Shown: positions 7,651-16,356 of the stretch, piece after piece | Position numbering within the stretch: the stretch's first letter is position 1 | Layout of the letters: each line of letters starts with the position of its first letter | NCBI RefSeq assembly: GCF_036170895.1 | Contig: NZ_CP108036.1 | Span: 4,591,501 to 4,655,500 of the forward strand | Length of the DNA stretch: 64,000 bases | Source of the DNA: Streptomyces erythrochromogenes | Lineage (GTDB): Bacteria; Actinomycetota; Actinomycetes; Streptomycetales; Streptomycetaceae | Direction of reading: 5' to 3' | Position numbers and translations under genes: made by a program | The notes under the pieces: generated by a model | The model's database searches: none | What the model saw: the letters and a program-made list of their open reading frames with translations, nothing else | What the model was told of the DNA's origin: nothing

Positions 7651-8229
7651 TCAGTCGGTGCGCAGGCGCGCGTGGAGGTGTTCGTCGTGCCAGCCGTCCG
7701 CGTGGAGGAGGGCGCCGCGCATGGTGCCTTCCAGGGGGAAGCCGGCCTTCGTCGCGACGGCGCAGGAGGCCGGGTTGGCCACGGAGTGGGTGATGCGTAC
7801 GCGGTGCAGGCCGAGGTCGTCGAAGGCCCAGCGGGCCAGGCGGTCGGTGGCCTCCACCGTGACGCCGCTGCCGCGCCCGGCGGGGAGCAGCCAGTAGAGG
7901 ATCTCGCCGCTGCCGCCCGCCAGGTCGATGTCGGCCAGGCCGATCAGACCGACGGCCCGGCCGCCTTCGGGGGCGATCGCCCAGGTCCCGGCCTTCTCCG
8001 CCTGCCAGCGGTCGTGCCAGAGGGCGATGCGGGCCTCGGCCCCGGCCAGGTCCAGCCGGCTCGGGCGGTTCCAGTGCCGGATGTCCGGGTCCCCGTGGGC
8101 CGCGACGAGCGCGGGGGCGTCGTACGGGGTCCAGGGGCGCACCAGCATCCCGCCGGGGAGGGCGAGTTCCGGCTGGGCGAGTGCGCGCATCCGGCCGGCC
8201 GGGACCACGGGAGGTATCGGATCGATCAT
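7651..8229 (-). CDS. GNAT family N-acetyltransferase (RimJ/RimL-like)
   Basis: A 192-residue acetyltransferase. The N-terminal part (LVRPWTPYDAPALVAAHGD, then HWNRPSRL) is typical of RimJ/RimL relatives that acetylate an amine using acetyl-CoA. The acetyl-CoA loop region is GEILYWLLPAGRGSGVTVEA and the C-terminal motif is LHRVRITHSVANPASCAVATKAGF. The substrate cannot be read from sequence. Its start overlaps the stop of the upstream 8226-8642 gene by four bases, so the two are co-translated. Confidence 0.88.
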   Translation of the reverse strand: MIDPIPPVVPAGRMRALAQPELALPGGMLVRPWTPYDAPALVAAHGDPDIRHWNRPSRLDLAGAEARIALWHDRWQAEKAGTWAIAPEGGRAVGLIGLADIDLAGGSGEILYWLLPAGRGSGVTVEATDRLARWAFDDLGLHRVRITHSVANPASCAVATKAGFPLEGTMRGALLHADGWHDEHLHARLRTD

Positions 8230-8642
8230 GGTCCGATCATCCCTGCCGCCTCGCGGAAGCGCAGCAGGACGTACTGGGCGTTGGGGGAGTCCGAGTCGAA
8301 CAACTGGCGGCCCAGGCCATGCGGAACGGTCGGTCCCCAGAGCCAGGCCTCGTCGCAGCCGTAGCAGAACGCGGCTTCGAAGAGGGGCGGTGCGGCCGGG
8401 TCGGCGCCGTACGCGCGGACGCCCCAGCCGGGGGCGAAGCCGCAGAGGTTCGGCTGAGCGGTGGGAAATTTCCCGATCAGGGCCAGAGCGCGGGACGCCT
8501 CCGCACCCTCCCAGCGGGCCGTCACCTCGCCGGTCATCGGTTCGCCCCAGCGTTCGGGACCGGCGGAGATACGGACCACGTCGAGGCGGGTGGTGGCGCC
8601 GACGGCGGTGGCGGGGAGCTTCACGCGGACAGCCTCGCCCAT
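8226..8642 (-). CDS. Hypothetical protein co-transcribed with a GNAT enzyme
   Basis: A 138-residue soluble protein. Visible stretches include GEAVRVKLPATAVGATTRLD, FCYGCDEAWLWGPTVPHGLG and a helical end. The tight overlap with the acetyltransferase suggests a shared role, perhaps as partner or substrate-binding subunit. I recognise no family and no metal-binding pattern beyond the single YGC. No signal or membrane segment. Confidence 0.65.
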   Translation of the reverse strand: MGEAVRVKLPATAVGATTRLDVVRISAGPERWGEPMTGEVTARWEGAEASRALALIGKFPTAQPNLCGFAPGWGVRAYGADPAAPPLFEAAFCYGCDEAWLWGPTVPHGLGRQLFDSDSPNAQYVLLRFREAAGMIGP

Positions 8643-8664
8643 CGCGCGCCCCGCCCGCCAGCGG

Positions 8665-10176
8665 CTATGTCAGGGCCGGTTCCTTCGGGGGGCCGGACAC
8701 CGCGTCCGGGGTGTCCGGGTCGGGGTCGGAGTTGAGATCGGTCAGCATCTGGCTGGTGAAGCCGAAGAAGTAGGTGGCGGCGAAGCCCACGAGGTAGCCG
8801 GTCAGCAGGCCGCCCGCGTAGATCGCGACGGTGACGCCCGGGTTCGAGGTGCCGTCCAGCAGGGGGAAGAGGGCCCAGCCGGAGGGGCCGATGGCGGTGG
8901 AGCCGAAGGCGATGCCCAACTGGTTGAAGAGGCCGACGAAGGCGCCGCCGGCCGCGCCGCCGACGCAGGCGGTGACGAAGGGGCGGCCGAGCGGCAGGGA
9001 GACGCCGTAGATCAGCGGTTCGCCGATGCCGAGGAAGCCCGCTGGGAGGGCCGACTTGATGGTGGCGCGCAGGGAGCCGTTGCGCGGGAGCCGGCAGTGG
9101 ACGGCGATGGCCGCGCCGACCTGGCCCGCGCCCGCCATGGCGAGGATCGGCAGCAAGGCGGTGTGCCCGGACTGCTCGATGAGCGTGGTGTGGATGGGGA
9201 TCAGGGCCTGGTGCAGGCCGAGCATCACCAGCGGGAGGAAGAGCCCGCCGAGGACCAGGCCCGCGAAGGCGCCGCCGGTGGAGAGCAGCCCGTCGGCGAA
9301 GGCGCCGATGGCGGCGGAGGCCTCACCGGCGAGGAACATCAGGCCGAAGAGGGTGACCAGGCCGGAGATCAGGACCGTGAGGGTGGGGGTGACCAGGACG
9401 TCGAGGGCCTCCGGGACCAGGCGCCGGCAGCGCTTCTCGACGTACACGGCGAGGAGGGCGGCGGCGAGCGCGCCCAGGACGCCGCCCTGGCCGGGCCTGA
9501 GCTCCGTGCCGAAGGCGGTGATCTTCGCGACGCCGGGGAAGACGATGATCGCGGCGACCGCGCCGCCCAGGATCGGGGTGCCGCCGAACTCCTTCGCGGT
9601 GTTGTAGCCCACGAACACCGCGATCAGCGACATGAAGCCGGAGGCGATGGCGGCGAGCGCGGGGACGACGCCGGGCAGCCAACCCAGGTTCATGAGCAGG
9701 CCGTTCAGGCCCGCGATGATCCCGCAGCCGATGAGGGCCGGGATCAGCGGCACGAAGATGTTCGCGATCCGGCGCAGCATCAGCTTGAAGGGGGTCGCGT
9801 TGCGCGCCTTCTGGGCCTCCTTCAGGGCCGCGCCCTGGGCGGCCAGTCCGTCGGCGGTGACCGCGTGGGGGGCTGCCGCGGCCGGGGGCGCCGCCGAGCG
9901 GCCTTCCTCGACCAGTGCCTCGAACTCCGGGGTGACGCGGGCGACCGCGCCCGGGCCCAGCACGATCTGGTAGGTGTCGTCCTCCACCACGCCGAGTACC
10001 GCCGGGAGGGCCTTGAGGGCCTCGTCCTGGACGAGCGAGCGGTCGCGCAGCGCGATGCGCAGGCGGGTCATGCAGTGCGCGATCGAGGTGACGTTGTCCG
10101 GGCCGCCGACGAGCGGGAGGATAGCGGCGGCTGTGGCGCGGTTCTTGTCGGTGGGCTCGGTGGGCTCAGTGGGCAT
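8665..10176 (-). CDS. murP: PTS EIIBC permease, probably for N-acetylmuramate
   Basis: A 503-residue PTS permease with fused domains in the order EIIB-EIIC, the arrangement of MurP. The EIIB domain (residues 15-90) has the phosphorylated cysteine in SIAHCMTRLR (Cys35). EIIC follows with about ten membrane segments, starting FVPLIPALIGCGIIAGL, and a substrate-loop motif GFLGIGEPLIYGV. No EIIA is present, so a separate Crr-type EIIA must supply phosphate. The call as MurNAc transporter rests on the gene being 30 bp downstream of murQ; by sequence alone a glucose or sucrose class is possible. Confidence 0.85.
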   Translation of the reverse strand: MPTEPTEPTDKNRATAAAILPLVGGPDNVTSIAHCMTRLRIALRDRSLVQDEALKALPAVLGVVEDDTYQIVLGPGAVARVTPEFEALVEEGRSAAPPAAAAPHAVTADGLAAQGAALKEAQKARNATPFKLMLRRIANIFVPLIPALIGCGIIAGLNGLLMNLGWLPGVVPALAAIASGFMSLIAVFVGYNTAKEFGGTPILGGAVAAIIVFPGVAKITAFGTELRPGQGGVLGALAAALLAVYVEKRCRRLVPEALDVLVTPTLTVLISGLVTLFGLMFLAGEASAAIGAFADGLLSTGGAFAGLVLGGLFLPLVMLGLHQALIPIHTTLIEQSGHTALLPILAMAGAGQVGAAIAVHCRLPRNGSLRATIKSALPAGFLGIGEPLIYGVSLPLGRPFVTACVGGAAGGAFVGLFNQLGIAFGSTAIGPSGWALFPLLDGTSNPGVTVAIYAGGLLTGYLVGFAATYFFGFTSQMLTDLNSDPDPDTPDAVSGPPKEPALT

Positions 10177-10206
10177 GTGGTGGTCGCCTTGCCGTAGGGG
10201 GTGGGG

Positions 10207-11136
10207 TCAGCGGGTCCGGGCGTGGGCGAGGGCCGCGCGGAGGTGGCCGCGGGAGGCGGCGAGGAGTTCGGCGGCGGCCGGGCCGTCGACCTCGCCGAGG
10301 ACGACGAGGATGGCGTTCTTGACCTCGCCGCCGGTGGCGGTGAGCGCGGCCTCGATCTCCTCGTCGGGAGCGCCGGTGGCCAGGGCCACGATGCGGCGGG
10401 CGCGGGCGCGCAGCTTCTCGTTGGAGGAGCGCATGTCGACCATGAGGTTCCCGTAGGTCTTGCCCAGGCGGATCATCGTGATCGTCGAGATGAGGTTGAG
10501 GACGAGCTTCTGCGCGGTGCCGGCCTTGAGGCGGGTGGAGCCGGTGAGCAGTTCGGGGCCGACGACGACCTCGATGCCGTGGTCGGCCGCGGCGGCGAGC
10601 GCGGAGCCGGCGTTGCAGGACAGGCCGACGGTGAGCGCGCCGCGGGCGCGGGCGGACTCGACGGCGCCGATCGCGTACGGGGTGCGGCCGGAGGCGGAGA
10701 TGCCGATGACGGTGTCGTCCGGGCCGATGCGCAGCGCGGCCAGGTCCTCGGCGGCCAGCTCCTTGGAGTCCTCGGCGCCCTCGACGGCCTTGACCATGGC
10801 GGAGGGGCCGCCGGCGATCAGGCCGACGACGTCGGCCGGGTCGGTGTTGAAGGTGGGCGGGCACTCGCTGGCGTCCAGGACGCCCATCCGGCCGGCCGTT
10901 CCGGCGCCGGCGTAGACGAGGCGGCCGCCGCGGGCCATGCGGTCGGCGATCGCGTCGATGGCGGCGGCGATCTGCGGCAGCCGGGCGGCGACGGCGGCCG
11001 GGACGGTGGCGTCCTCGGCGTTCATGGTGCGGGCGATGTCGAGGGTGGACAGCCGGTCGATCTCGGCGAGTTCGGGACGGAAGGCCTCGGTGGTCAGCGT
11101 CTCCAGCTGGGCGCGGAGTTCGGCGTACGCGGTCAT
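10207..11136 (-). CDS. murQ: N-acetylmuramic acid 6-phosphate etherase MurQ
   Basis: A 309-residue SIS-domain enzyme that cleaves the lactyl ether of MurNAc-6-phosphate to GlcNAc-6-phosphate and D-lactate, in cell-wall recycling. Signatures are RLVYAGAGTAGRMGVLDASE with the catalytic glutamate in DASECPPTF, GISASGRTPYAIGAVE, and a C-terminal UBA-like helical part (IVALATGAPDEEIEAALTAT). I chose ATG 11136 because GGAGG lies just upstream; longer versions run into non-coding sequence. It precedes the PTS permease in an operon: import and phosphorylation by MurP, then cleavage by MurQ. Confidence 0.94.
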   Translation of the reverse strand: MTAYAELRAQLETLTTEAFRPELAEIDRLSTLDIARTMNAEDATVPAAVAARLPQIAAAIDAIADRMARGGRLVYAGAGTAGRMGVLDASECPPTFNTDPADVVGLIAGGPSAMVKAVEGAEDSKELAAEDLAALRIGPDDTVIGISASGRTPYAIGAVESARARGALTVGLSCNAGSALAAAADHGIEVVVGPELLTGSTRLKAGTAQKLVLNLISTITMIRLGKTYGNLMVDMRSSNEKLRARARRIVALATGAPDEEIEAALTATGGEVKNAILVVLGEVDGPAAAELLAASRGHLRAALAHARTR

Positions 11137-11410
11137 GACGGGAGCCTCCGGCGGTTCGGCGATTGGGTGGTTCGGGCGGTGGGGAGGGCTTTGTGCGGTC
11201 GGGGCGCCGTGCCGGTCGCCCCGGGCGGCGGGTGGCGGGTGGGCGGGGCTCCACGTGCCCGGGCCGGTCGTCGCGCGCCGCACGGGCCGGAAGGGACGGC
11301 ACGGGCGCAGGGCGCGGCGGCCGGGGAGGCGAGCGGGGCGGACTGCGATGCGTTCGGCCGGGTCACCGGCCGACCGGGCGGAGGTCTCTCTCGGCTCCCT
11401 CGTCACGCTC

Positions 11411-11448
11411 GAAAGCTATTTTCAGGCGGGGTGGCGGTCAATCCGCCA
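11411..11448. promoter_or_regulatory. Candidate operator and hairpin upstream of murQ
   Basis: Within the 370-bp gap before murQ, GAAAGCTATTTTC (11411-11423) is an inverted repeat GAAA-N5-TTTC. It stands out as AT-rich in this sequence and resembles RpiR-type operators. Next to it is a perfect hairpin TGGCGG-TCAAT-CCGCCA (11432-11448). The rest of the gap shows nothing else I can support. No RpiR/MurR gene lies in the window. Confidence 0.4.
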
Positions 11449-11506
11449 TTGGGCCCACGACGGGCGGGCCTTCTTCACCGGCACCCGGCAGGTCCACAAT
11501 GGCCCC

Positions 11507-11881
11507 ATGGACCATACGACCCCCCTGGAACAGGCGCTGCACGTCGCCCGCGCACTCGTGCTCGCCGATCTCGCCGCAGGTGAGGTCGCCGATGCCGATG
11601 TCGTCTCCCTCGTCGAGGACTCGGTCACGCACCGCCGGTGGTGGGTGGAGCAGTGGCCGGAGGGGGCCGACTACCTGCCGGGGCTCGTTGCCCAGGACGT
11701 ACAGGACTCGCTGCTGGAGAAGTACGGGCGCTGGCCGCTGTGCCCGGTATGCACCCACGGCGATCCGCACGCGCTGGACGTGGAGCCGGAGCTGGGACCC
11801 GACCCGCACTGGGTGTGCTCGGAGGCGGGCGTGAGAGTGGCCGCGGTCGGCGGCCTGGGTCCCGTCCTCGGTCTCAGGTGA
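11507..11881 (+). CDS. Hypothetical protein with zinc-ribbon-like CPVC motif
   Basis: A 124-residue acidic protein starting MDHTTPLEQALHVARALVLA. ATG 11507 fits the boundary of coding bias; the frame runs open far upstream but without protein-like content. The centre has RRWWVEQWPEGADYLPGLVA, and the end contains WPLCPVCTHGDPHALDVEPE followed by HWVCSEAG, three or four cysteines that could bind zinc. It is followed after 7 bp by the DUF4031 gene, probably in one transcript. Function unknown. Confidence 0.65.
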   Translation: MDHTTPLEQALHVARALVLADLAAGEVADADVVSLVEDSVTHRRWWVEQWPEGADYLPGLVAQDVQDSLLEKYGRWPLCPVCTHGDPHALDVEPELGPDPHWVCSEAGVRVAAVGGLGPVLGLR

Positions 11882-11888
11882 GCCGCCG

Positions 11889-12158
11889 ATGACCGTCTAC
11901 ATCGACCCGCCGACCTGGCCGGGCCACGGCCGCATGTGGTCCCACCTGGTCAGCGACGTCTCGTACGAGGAACTGCACGCCTTCGCGGCGGGCATCGGCT
12001 GTCCGCCGCGGGCCTTCGAGCGGGACCACTACGACGTGCCCTCGTACCGCTATGCCGACGCGGTCGGCGCGGGCGCGGTCGAGATCGGCAGCAAGGAACT
12101 GGTCCGCCGCCTCACCGCGGCCGGCCTGCGCCGCCCGAAGGGCCGCCCGGCGGCCTAG
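11889..12158 (+). CDS. DUF4031 family protein
   Basis: An 89-residue protein matching the DUF4031 pattern: MTVYIDPPTWPGHGRMWSHL near the start, ELHAFAAGIGCPPRAFERDH in the middle, and RYADAVGAGAVEIGSKELVR at the end. The family is widespread in actinobacteria and uncharacterised. The short spacing from the upstream 124-residue gene suggests one transcript. No signal peptide or membrane segment. Family assignment is firm; no function is implied. Confidence 0.85.
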   Translation: MTVYIDPPTWPGHGRMWSHLVSDVSYEELHAFAAGIGCPPRAFERDHYDVPSYRYADAVGAGAVEIGSKELVRRLTAAGLRRPKGRPAA

Positions 12159-12289
12159 GCAGCGGCAGCGCGGTGTGCGGTGCGCGACGGGCGGAGCCTG
12201 TTGTCGCTCATGCGGTGAGTCCAGGAATCCGCAGGTCAGCGGCGACAGGGCCGAAGGCCGGACCGAACGGCCCGACTGGCGGGAGGCTC

Positions 12290-13558
12290 CTAGCTGCTCG
12301 GGGCGGGCTTGGGGGCCGGGGTCGACGGTGTGGACGGCGTGGACGGCGTGGACGGCGTGGACGGCTGCGGGACCGGGTTGGGCTGGGCCGCCGCCGGAAG
12401 CTCCCATACGTGCTCCGGGGTCACGATCTCGGTGACCGCGTTGGCGATGAGGCTGCTCAGGCTGCCGAACTTCCCGTCGACGTCGGAGTTCACGACGATC
12501 ACCATGGTGGCCCGGTCCTGCGGGAGCCGGACGGCGATGGTCTCGTAGCCGGGCAGCTCGCCGTTGTGGCCGATCCAGCCGGCGATGTCGGCGATGCCGA
12601 GCCCGTAGCGCACCCCGGGGTGCCCGGTGGGCAGCATGCGCAGCCGCTGCGCCTGGGTGCCGGGCTCCAGCATGCGGTCGCCGTCGGGCAGCCGTCCGCT
12701 GACCAGGGTCGGGACCCAGGAGTGCAGGTCGTCGATGGTGGAGATCATCGCGCCGGCCGCCCAGCCCCAGGACGGGTTCCACTGGGACGCGTCGACGGTC
12801 GTGCCGTCCGGGGTGAAGTTCGTGTAGCCGTGCACGTACGGGCTGGTGATCTCCGCGCCGGTCGGCAGAGAGGTCGAGTCCAGGTCGGCCGGTTCGAAGA
12901 CCTCCTGCTCCAGATAGGTGTGCAGGGGCTGACCGGTGACCTTCTCGACGAGCAGGCCGAGCAGGACGGTGTTGGTGTTCGAGTACTCCCAGCGCGCGCC
13001 CGGCGGGAAGTCGGCGGGGTGCCGGAAGGCGATGTCCAGCAGCTGCTGCGGGGTCCAGGAGCGGTACGGGTCGGCCTTGAGGGCGGCCATCCAGCGCGGG
13101 TCCTCGGTGTAGTTGTAGAGGCCGCTGCGCATCTCGGCGAGCTGGCGGACGGTGATCTGCCCGCCGCCGGGCACCCCGTCGAGGTAGGTCGAGATCGGCG
13201 CGTCGAGCCGTACCTCGCCGTCGTCGACGAGCTGGAGGACGCCGGTGATCGCGAAGGTCTTGGTGACGCTGCCGATGCGGGTGTGCATGTCGGTCTTGAT
13301 GGGGACGCCGGTGGCCTTGTCGGAGGTGCCGAAGGCGCGCACGTAGGCGTCGTCGCCGTCGATCCACAGGCCGACTCCCACCCCGGGGATGTCGGCCTCG
13401 CGCATGGCCGCGGTGATCGCGTCGTCGAGCTTCTCGGCGATCACCGGGTCGATGCCGACCCGGCCGGGCGGGGCGGCGGCGGGAGCCTGGCCCGCGCACA
13501 GTGCGGTCAGCAGCAGGGAGGCGGCGGCCAGGACGGTGGGCGTGCGGTACCGGCCCAT
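12290..13558 (-). CDS. Secreted serine hydrolase, beta-lactamase class C/DD-peptidase fold
   Basis: A 422-residue protein with a signal peptide (TVLAAASLLLTALCAGQAPA). The catalytic SxxK is SVTK, the second motif is YSN in RWEYSNTN, and the third is HNG in GWIGHNGELPG, all fitting class C-type penicillin-binding hydrolases. The mature enzyme works outside the cell, perhaps on D-alanyl peptides; the substrate is not certain. The C-terminus is a low-complexity T-P-S stalk encoded by short tandem repeats near 12327-12365. I chose ATG 13558 because it begins the signal peptide; the frame extends upstream without coding character. Confidence 0.9.
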   Translation of the reverse strand: MGRYRTPTVLAAASLLLTALCAGQAPAAAPPGRVGIDPVIAEKLDDAITAAMREADIPGVGVGLWIDGDDAYVRAFGTSDKATGVPIKTDMHTRIGSVTKTFAITGVLQLVDDGEVRLDAPISTYLDGVPGGGQITVRQLAEMRSGLYNYTEDPRWMAALKADPYRSWTPQQLLDIAFRHPADFPPGARWEYSNTNTVLLGLLVEKVTGQPLHTYLEQEVFEPADLDSTSLPTGAEITSPYVHGYTNFTPDGTTVDASQWNPSWGWAAGAMISTIDDLHSWVPTLVSGRLPDGDRMLEPGTQAQRLRMLPTGHPGVRYGLGIADIAGWIGHNGELPGYETIAVRLPQDRATMVIVVNSDVDGKFGSLSSLIANAVTEIVTPEHVWELPAAAQPNPVPQPSTPSTPSTPSTPSTPAPKPAPSS

Positions 13559-13725
13559 GGAGGATCCCCTCTGAAGGCACGTCCCCGAGCGGTGTGCGGT
13601 CCCCGAGCCGACCTTCCCATCGTAGGAACCGGGGTCCGCGGCGGCGACCGGGACCGGAGTCCGTGCGGTGGGACGCCGGTGGCGGGGACGGTCCCGGCAC
13701 TCAAGACACGAGTGGAAAGGACCCC

Positions 13726-13915
13726 CACCAAGCCCCACCAAGCCCCACCGGGCCCCACCCGTCCCGCCCGTGGCGCACGCTCACTCGCTTGAGTGAAAAA
13801 GACCAACTTGGCTGGCTTCGGGGCGGGTTGCCTGATCTACGCTCGGCGCGACAGAGCAGATCACCCCTGACATGCGTCGGCCCCCGCCGGGAGTGCGAAT
13901 CCCGGTGCGGGGGCC
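13726..13915. promoter_or_regulatory. Structured region upstream of the HTH gene
   Basis: The 384-bp gap between the hydrolase and the HTH gene contains direct repeats of CCAAGCCCCA (13730-13750), an inverted repeat TCACTC-N4-GAGTGA followed by five A's (13781-13800), a CCAACTTGG palindrome (13804-13812), and an imperfect long hairpin (13879-13915) with arms GGCCCCCGC and GCGGGGGCC. The inverted repeat looks like an operator and the hairpin like a leader structure. No gene is visible here. Confidence 0.4.
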
Positions 13916-13942
13916 TGACCACCGAGGAAGTCGGCCTTCCCG

Positions 13943-14836
13943 ATGGATACCCAGAACACTAGCGCGCGCCCGCACGCCCGGTCCCGTAACGGCGGGGAAA
14001 ACCACCCTTCCCGGGGCACCCGCGCGAACACCCGATCCGGCGGCGTCATCCACGACAACTCCCGCCACACCAGCCGCTTCACGGTGATCGGCAACCACCT
14101 CGCCCAGCACGCCGAGCTGTCGCTGCTGGCCATCGGCCTGGCGGTGCACATCCAGTCCCTGCCCGGCGGTGCGCTCATCGACATCAGGACCCTTGCGAGC
14201 CGGTTCCCCGAGGGGAAGACGCGGATCGCCGCGGCCCTGCGCGAACTGGAGACCCACGGCTATCTGCGCCGCACCTGCGAGCGCACCAGAAGCGGCCGCG
14301 TCGTCACCCGCACGGTCTCGTGCAACCAGCCGGGCCGGTCCGGCGCCACGGGCGGGGCGGAGGCGAAGCCGCGGGCCCGGCGCCCCGCCCGCCGGGAGGG
14401 CGAGCCGCCGCGCCGCGCCCTGCCCGCCGTGCCGCAGCCCGCGTACCCGGCCCCCGACCTGCTGGGGTCCGCCGTCGAGGTCCTCGCCGGCCTCCGCCGC
14501 GGGGATCCCCGCCTGCTGCTCTCCGCCACGGAGGTCGAGCACCTCGCCCCCGGAGTCGCGGCCTGGCTGGAGCGCGACCTGCCGCCGAGCGCCGTGCACC
14601 ACGCCCTGACGACCGGCCTGCCGTCGGAGCCGTTGCACCGCCCGGCCGCGCTCCTGGCCCACCGCCTCGCCGCCCAGCTCCCACCGGTGCCGCCGTTCAG
14701 CGCCCCGGCAGCGGCGGACGCCGTCAGACACCCGCTCCGGAACTGCGAGGTCTGCGACCGCGCCTTCCGTGGGGCCGCCCCCGGCAGCTGCCGCGGCTGC
14801 CTGACCGAACCGCCCGGGACCCGCCCCTCCGGCTGA
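13943..14836 (+). CDS. Helix-turn-helix protein with C-terminal Cys cluster
   Basis: A 297-residue protein. Residues ~45-115 form a winged-helix module (HAELSLLAIGLAVHIQSLPG, then IRTLASRFPEGKTRIAAALR and HGYLRRTCERT), a type common in streptomycete 'helix-turn-helix domain' proteins. A basic Pro/Arg linker follows, then an Ala/Leu-rich helical domain, and a C-terminal C-x2-C...C-x2-C cluster (NCEVCDRAF, GSCRGCL) that may bind zinc. Probably a DNA-binding regulator; target unknown. The ATG has only a weak ribosome-binding site. Confidence 0.75.
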   Translation: MDTQNTSARPHARSRNGGENHPSRGTRANTRSGGVIHDNSRHTSRFTVIGNHLAQHAELSLLAIGLAVHIQSLPGGALIDIRTLASRFPEGKTRIAAALRELETHGYLRRTCERTRSGRVVTRTVSCNQPGRSGATGGAEAKPRARRPARREGEPPRRALPAVPQPAYPAPDLLGSAVEVLAGLRRGDPRLLLSATEVEHLAPGVAAWLERDLPPSAVHHALTTGLPSEPLHRPAALLAHRLAAQLPPVPPFSAPAAADAVRHPLRNCEVCDRAFRGAAPGSCRGCLTEPPGTRPSG

Positions 14837-14934
14837 ACCACCGCCGAATGGGATGCTCGTCCGGTCCGCTTCGGGCCTCCGCAGTGGCCCCTGCTCACCC
14901 CGTGCCCGCTGGTGGCGGGGCCGCAGCACCCTGG

Positions 14935-15054
14935 AGGAAGCCCGAGGCGGTTCGTGAGCGGATCACCGGCTGCGGTGACGCCGAGGCCCTGGGGCGCCGG
15001 CTCCGGCGTGCCGTCACCGCGCCCTCCGCCGACGAGGTCTTCGGGGACGGGTAG
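14935..15054 (+). pseudogene. C-terminal relic of an Rpn-type nuclease/transposase
   Basis: The frame ending at TAG 15052-15054 reads AVRERITGCGDAEALGRRLR followed by AVTAPSADEVF. This resembles the C-terminal end of Rpn (PD-(D/E)XK recombination-promoting nuclease) proteins of streptomycetes, where a short helical tail ends with a similar AVTA...DELF pattern. Nothing upstream in this frame resembles the catalytic core, so only the tail survives. Assignment rests on recall of the family pattern and is moderate. Confidence 0.45.
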
Positions 15055-15062
15055 CGGCGTCG

Positions 15063-16298
15063 TCAGGCGCGGGTGGGCACCGGGGCGGCGGTGCTGCCGG
15101 TGACGATGCGGGTCGTGCGCGGCGGCGTGCGGCGGTCCAGGCGCAGGGCGAGGACGGTGAGGGCGATCGCGGTGACCGTCATGGCGGCGCCCGCCCAGGC
15201 GGTCGCGGAGAAGCCCAGGCCGGCGTCGATGACGGTGCCGCCCAGCCAGGGGCCGCCGGTGTTGCCGAGGTTGAAGGCGGCCGTGGTGGTGGCCCCGGCC
15301 AGGGTCGGGGCGGCGCCGGCCACGTTGAACATGCGGGCGTTGAGCGCCGGGGCGGTGAAGAAGGCCGAGACGCCGAGCAGGAAGGACAGCGCGATCGCGG
15401 CGACCGCGGCCGAGGCCAGCAGGGCGAGCACGGCCAGGAAGACGGTGGAGGCGGCGATGCCCCAGATCATCACGCCGAACAGGTGCGCGTCGGCGACCCG
15501 GCCGCCGATGGTGGTACCGACCAGCGCGCCGATCCCGAAGAGGCCGAGGATCCACGGCACCCACTTCGACTCCAGCCCGGCCACGTCCGTGAGCAGCGGC
15601 GACAGGTAGCTGAAGGCGCAGAAGACGCCGCCCGCGGCCAGCGCGGTGATGCCGATGGCGAGCCACACCTGGCGGTCGCCGTAGATGCGCAGCTCGCGGC
15701 GGAGCGTCGGCCGCTCGGCGGGCAGCGGGATCCTGGGGATCAGCGCCAGGATGCCGACGAGGGCGACCGCGGAGGCCGCGCCGACCGACCAGAACGCGGA
15801 GCGCCAGCCCAGGTGCTCGCCGAGGAACGCGCCGGCCGGGACGCCGAGGACGTTCGCGATGGACAGGCCGCCGATCATCACGGCCATCGCGCGGGCCCGC
15901 TGGTCCTTGTCGACCATGGCGATGGCGACGGCCGCGCCGACGGCCCAGAAACCGGCGCAGGCGAGGGCCGCGACCACGCGGGAGGCGAAGAGGAGCTCGT
16001 AGGAGGGGGCCAGCGCGCCCGCGACCTGCCCGAGGCCGAAGAGGCTGATCAGGGCGATGAGGGTGGTGCGGCGGGGCAGGCGCAGGGTGGCCACGGCCAG
16101 CAGGGGTGCGCCGACGACCATGCCGATCGCGAAGGCGGATATGAGCAGGCCCGCCTGCGGGATGCTGACGCCCATGTCGTCGGCGATCGGCGGCAGCAGC
16201 CCGGAGAGCATGAATTCGCTGGTGCCGAGTGCGAAGACGGACAGTCCGAGGACGTAGACGGCGACGGGCATGCGGGGGCGTACGGCATCTGCGGGCAT
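15063..16298 (-). CDS. MFS efflux transporter, Cmx/AraJ type
   Basis: A 411-residue, 12-helix major facilitator. The opening MPVAVYVLGLSVFALGTSEF followed by MLSGLLPPIADDMGV is characteristic of the chloramphenicol/arabinose-type drug:H+ antiporters (Cml/Cmx/AraJ). It should pump small compounds out using the proton gradient; substrate unproven. I chose ATG 16298, with GGTGA 5 bases upstream; in-frame GTG 16307 and TTG 16310 are alternatives. It lies just downstream of the HD-domain gene on the same strand. Confidence 0.88.
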   Translation of the reverse strand: MPADAVRPRMPVAVYVLGLSVFALGTSEFMLSGLLPPIADDMGVSIPQAGLLISAFAIGMVVGAPLLAVATLRLPRRTTLIALISLFGLGQVAGALAPSYELLFASRVVAALACAGFWAVGAAVAIAMVDKDQRARAMAVMIGGLSIANVLGVPAGAFLGEHLGWRSAFWSVGAASAVALVGILALIPRIPLPAERPTLRRELRIYGDRQVWLAIGITALAAGGVFCAFSYLSPLLTDVAGLESKWVPWILGLFGIGALVGTTIGGRVADAHLFGVMIWGIAASTVFLAVLALLASAAVAAIALSFLLGVSAFFTAPALNARMFNVAGAAPTLAGATTTAAFNLGNTGGPWLGGTVIDAGLGFSATAWAGAAMTVTAIALTVLALRLDRRTPPRTTRIVTGSTAAPVPTRA

Positions 16299-16356
16299 GA
16301 CTGTCACCAACCCGTGTGAACGCGATCAAATTCCCCCGGTGCGTGGGTCGTCTGTG

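Noticed and set aside
11137..11406. N-terminal extension of murQ (longest open frame to 11406)
   Set aside because: The extension is low-complexity Arg/Pro with no homology features, and a good ribosome-binding site stands before ATG 11136.
13879..13915. tRNA-like 3' half (GGGA stem, loop GTGCGAA, long GC arm)
   Set aside because: The loop lacks the TTC of a tRNA T-loop, and no anticodon arm or D-arm fits upstream. Treated as a leader hairpin.
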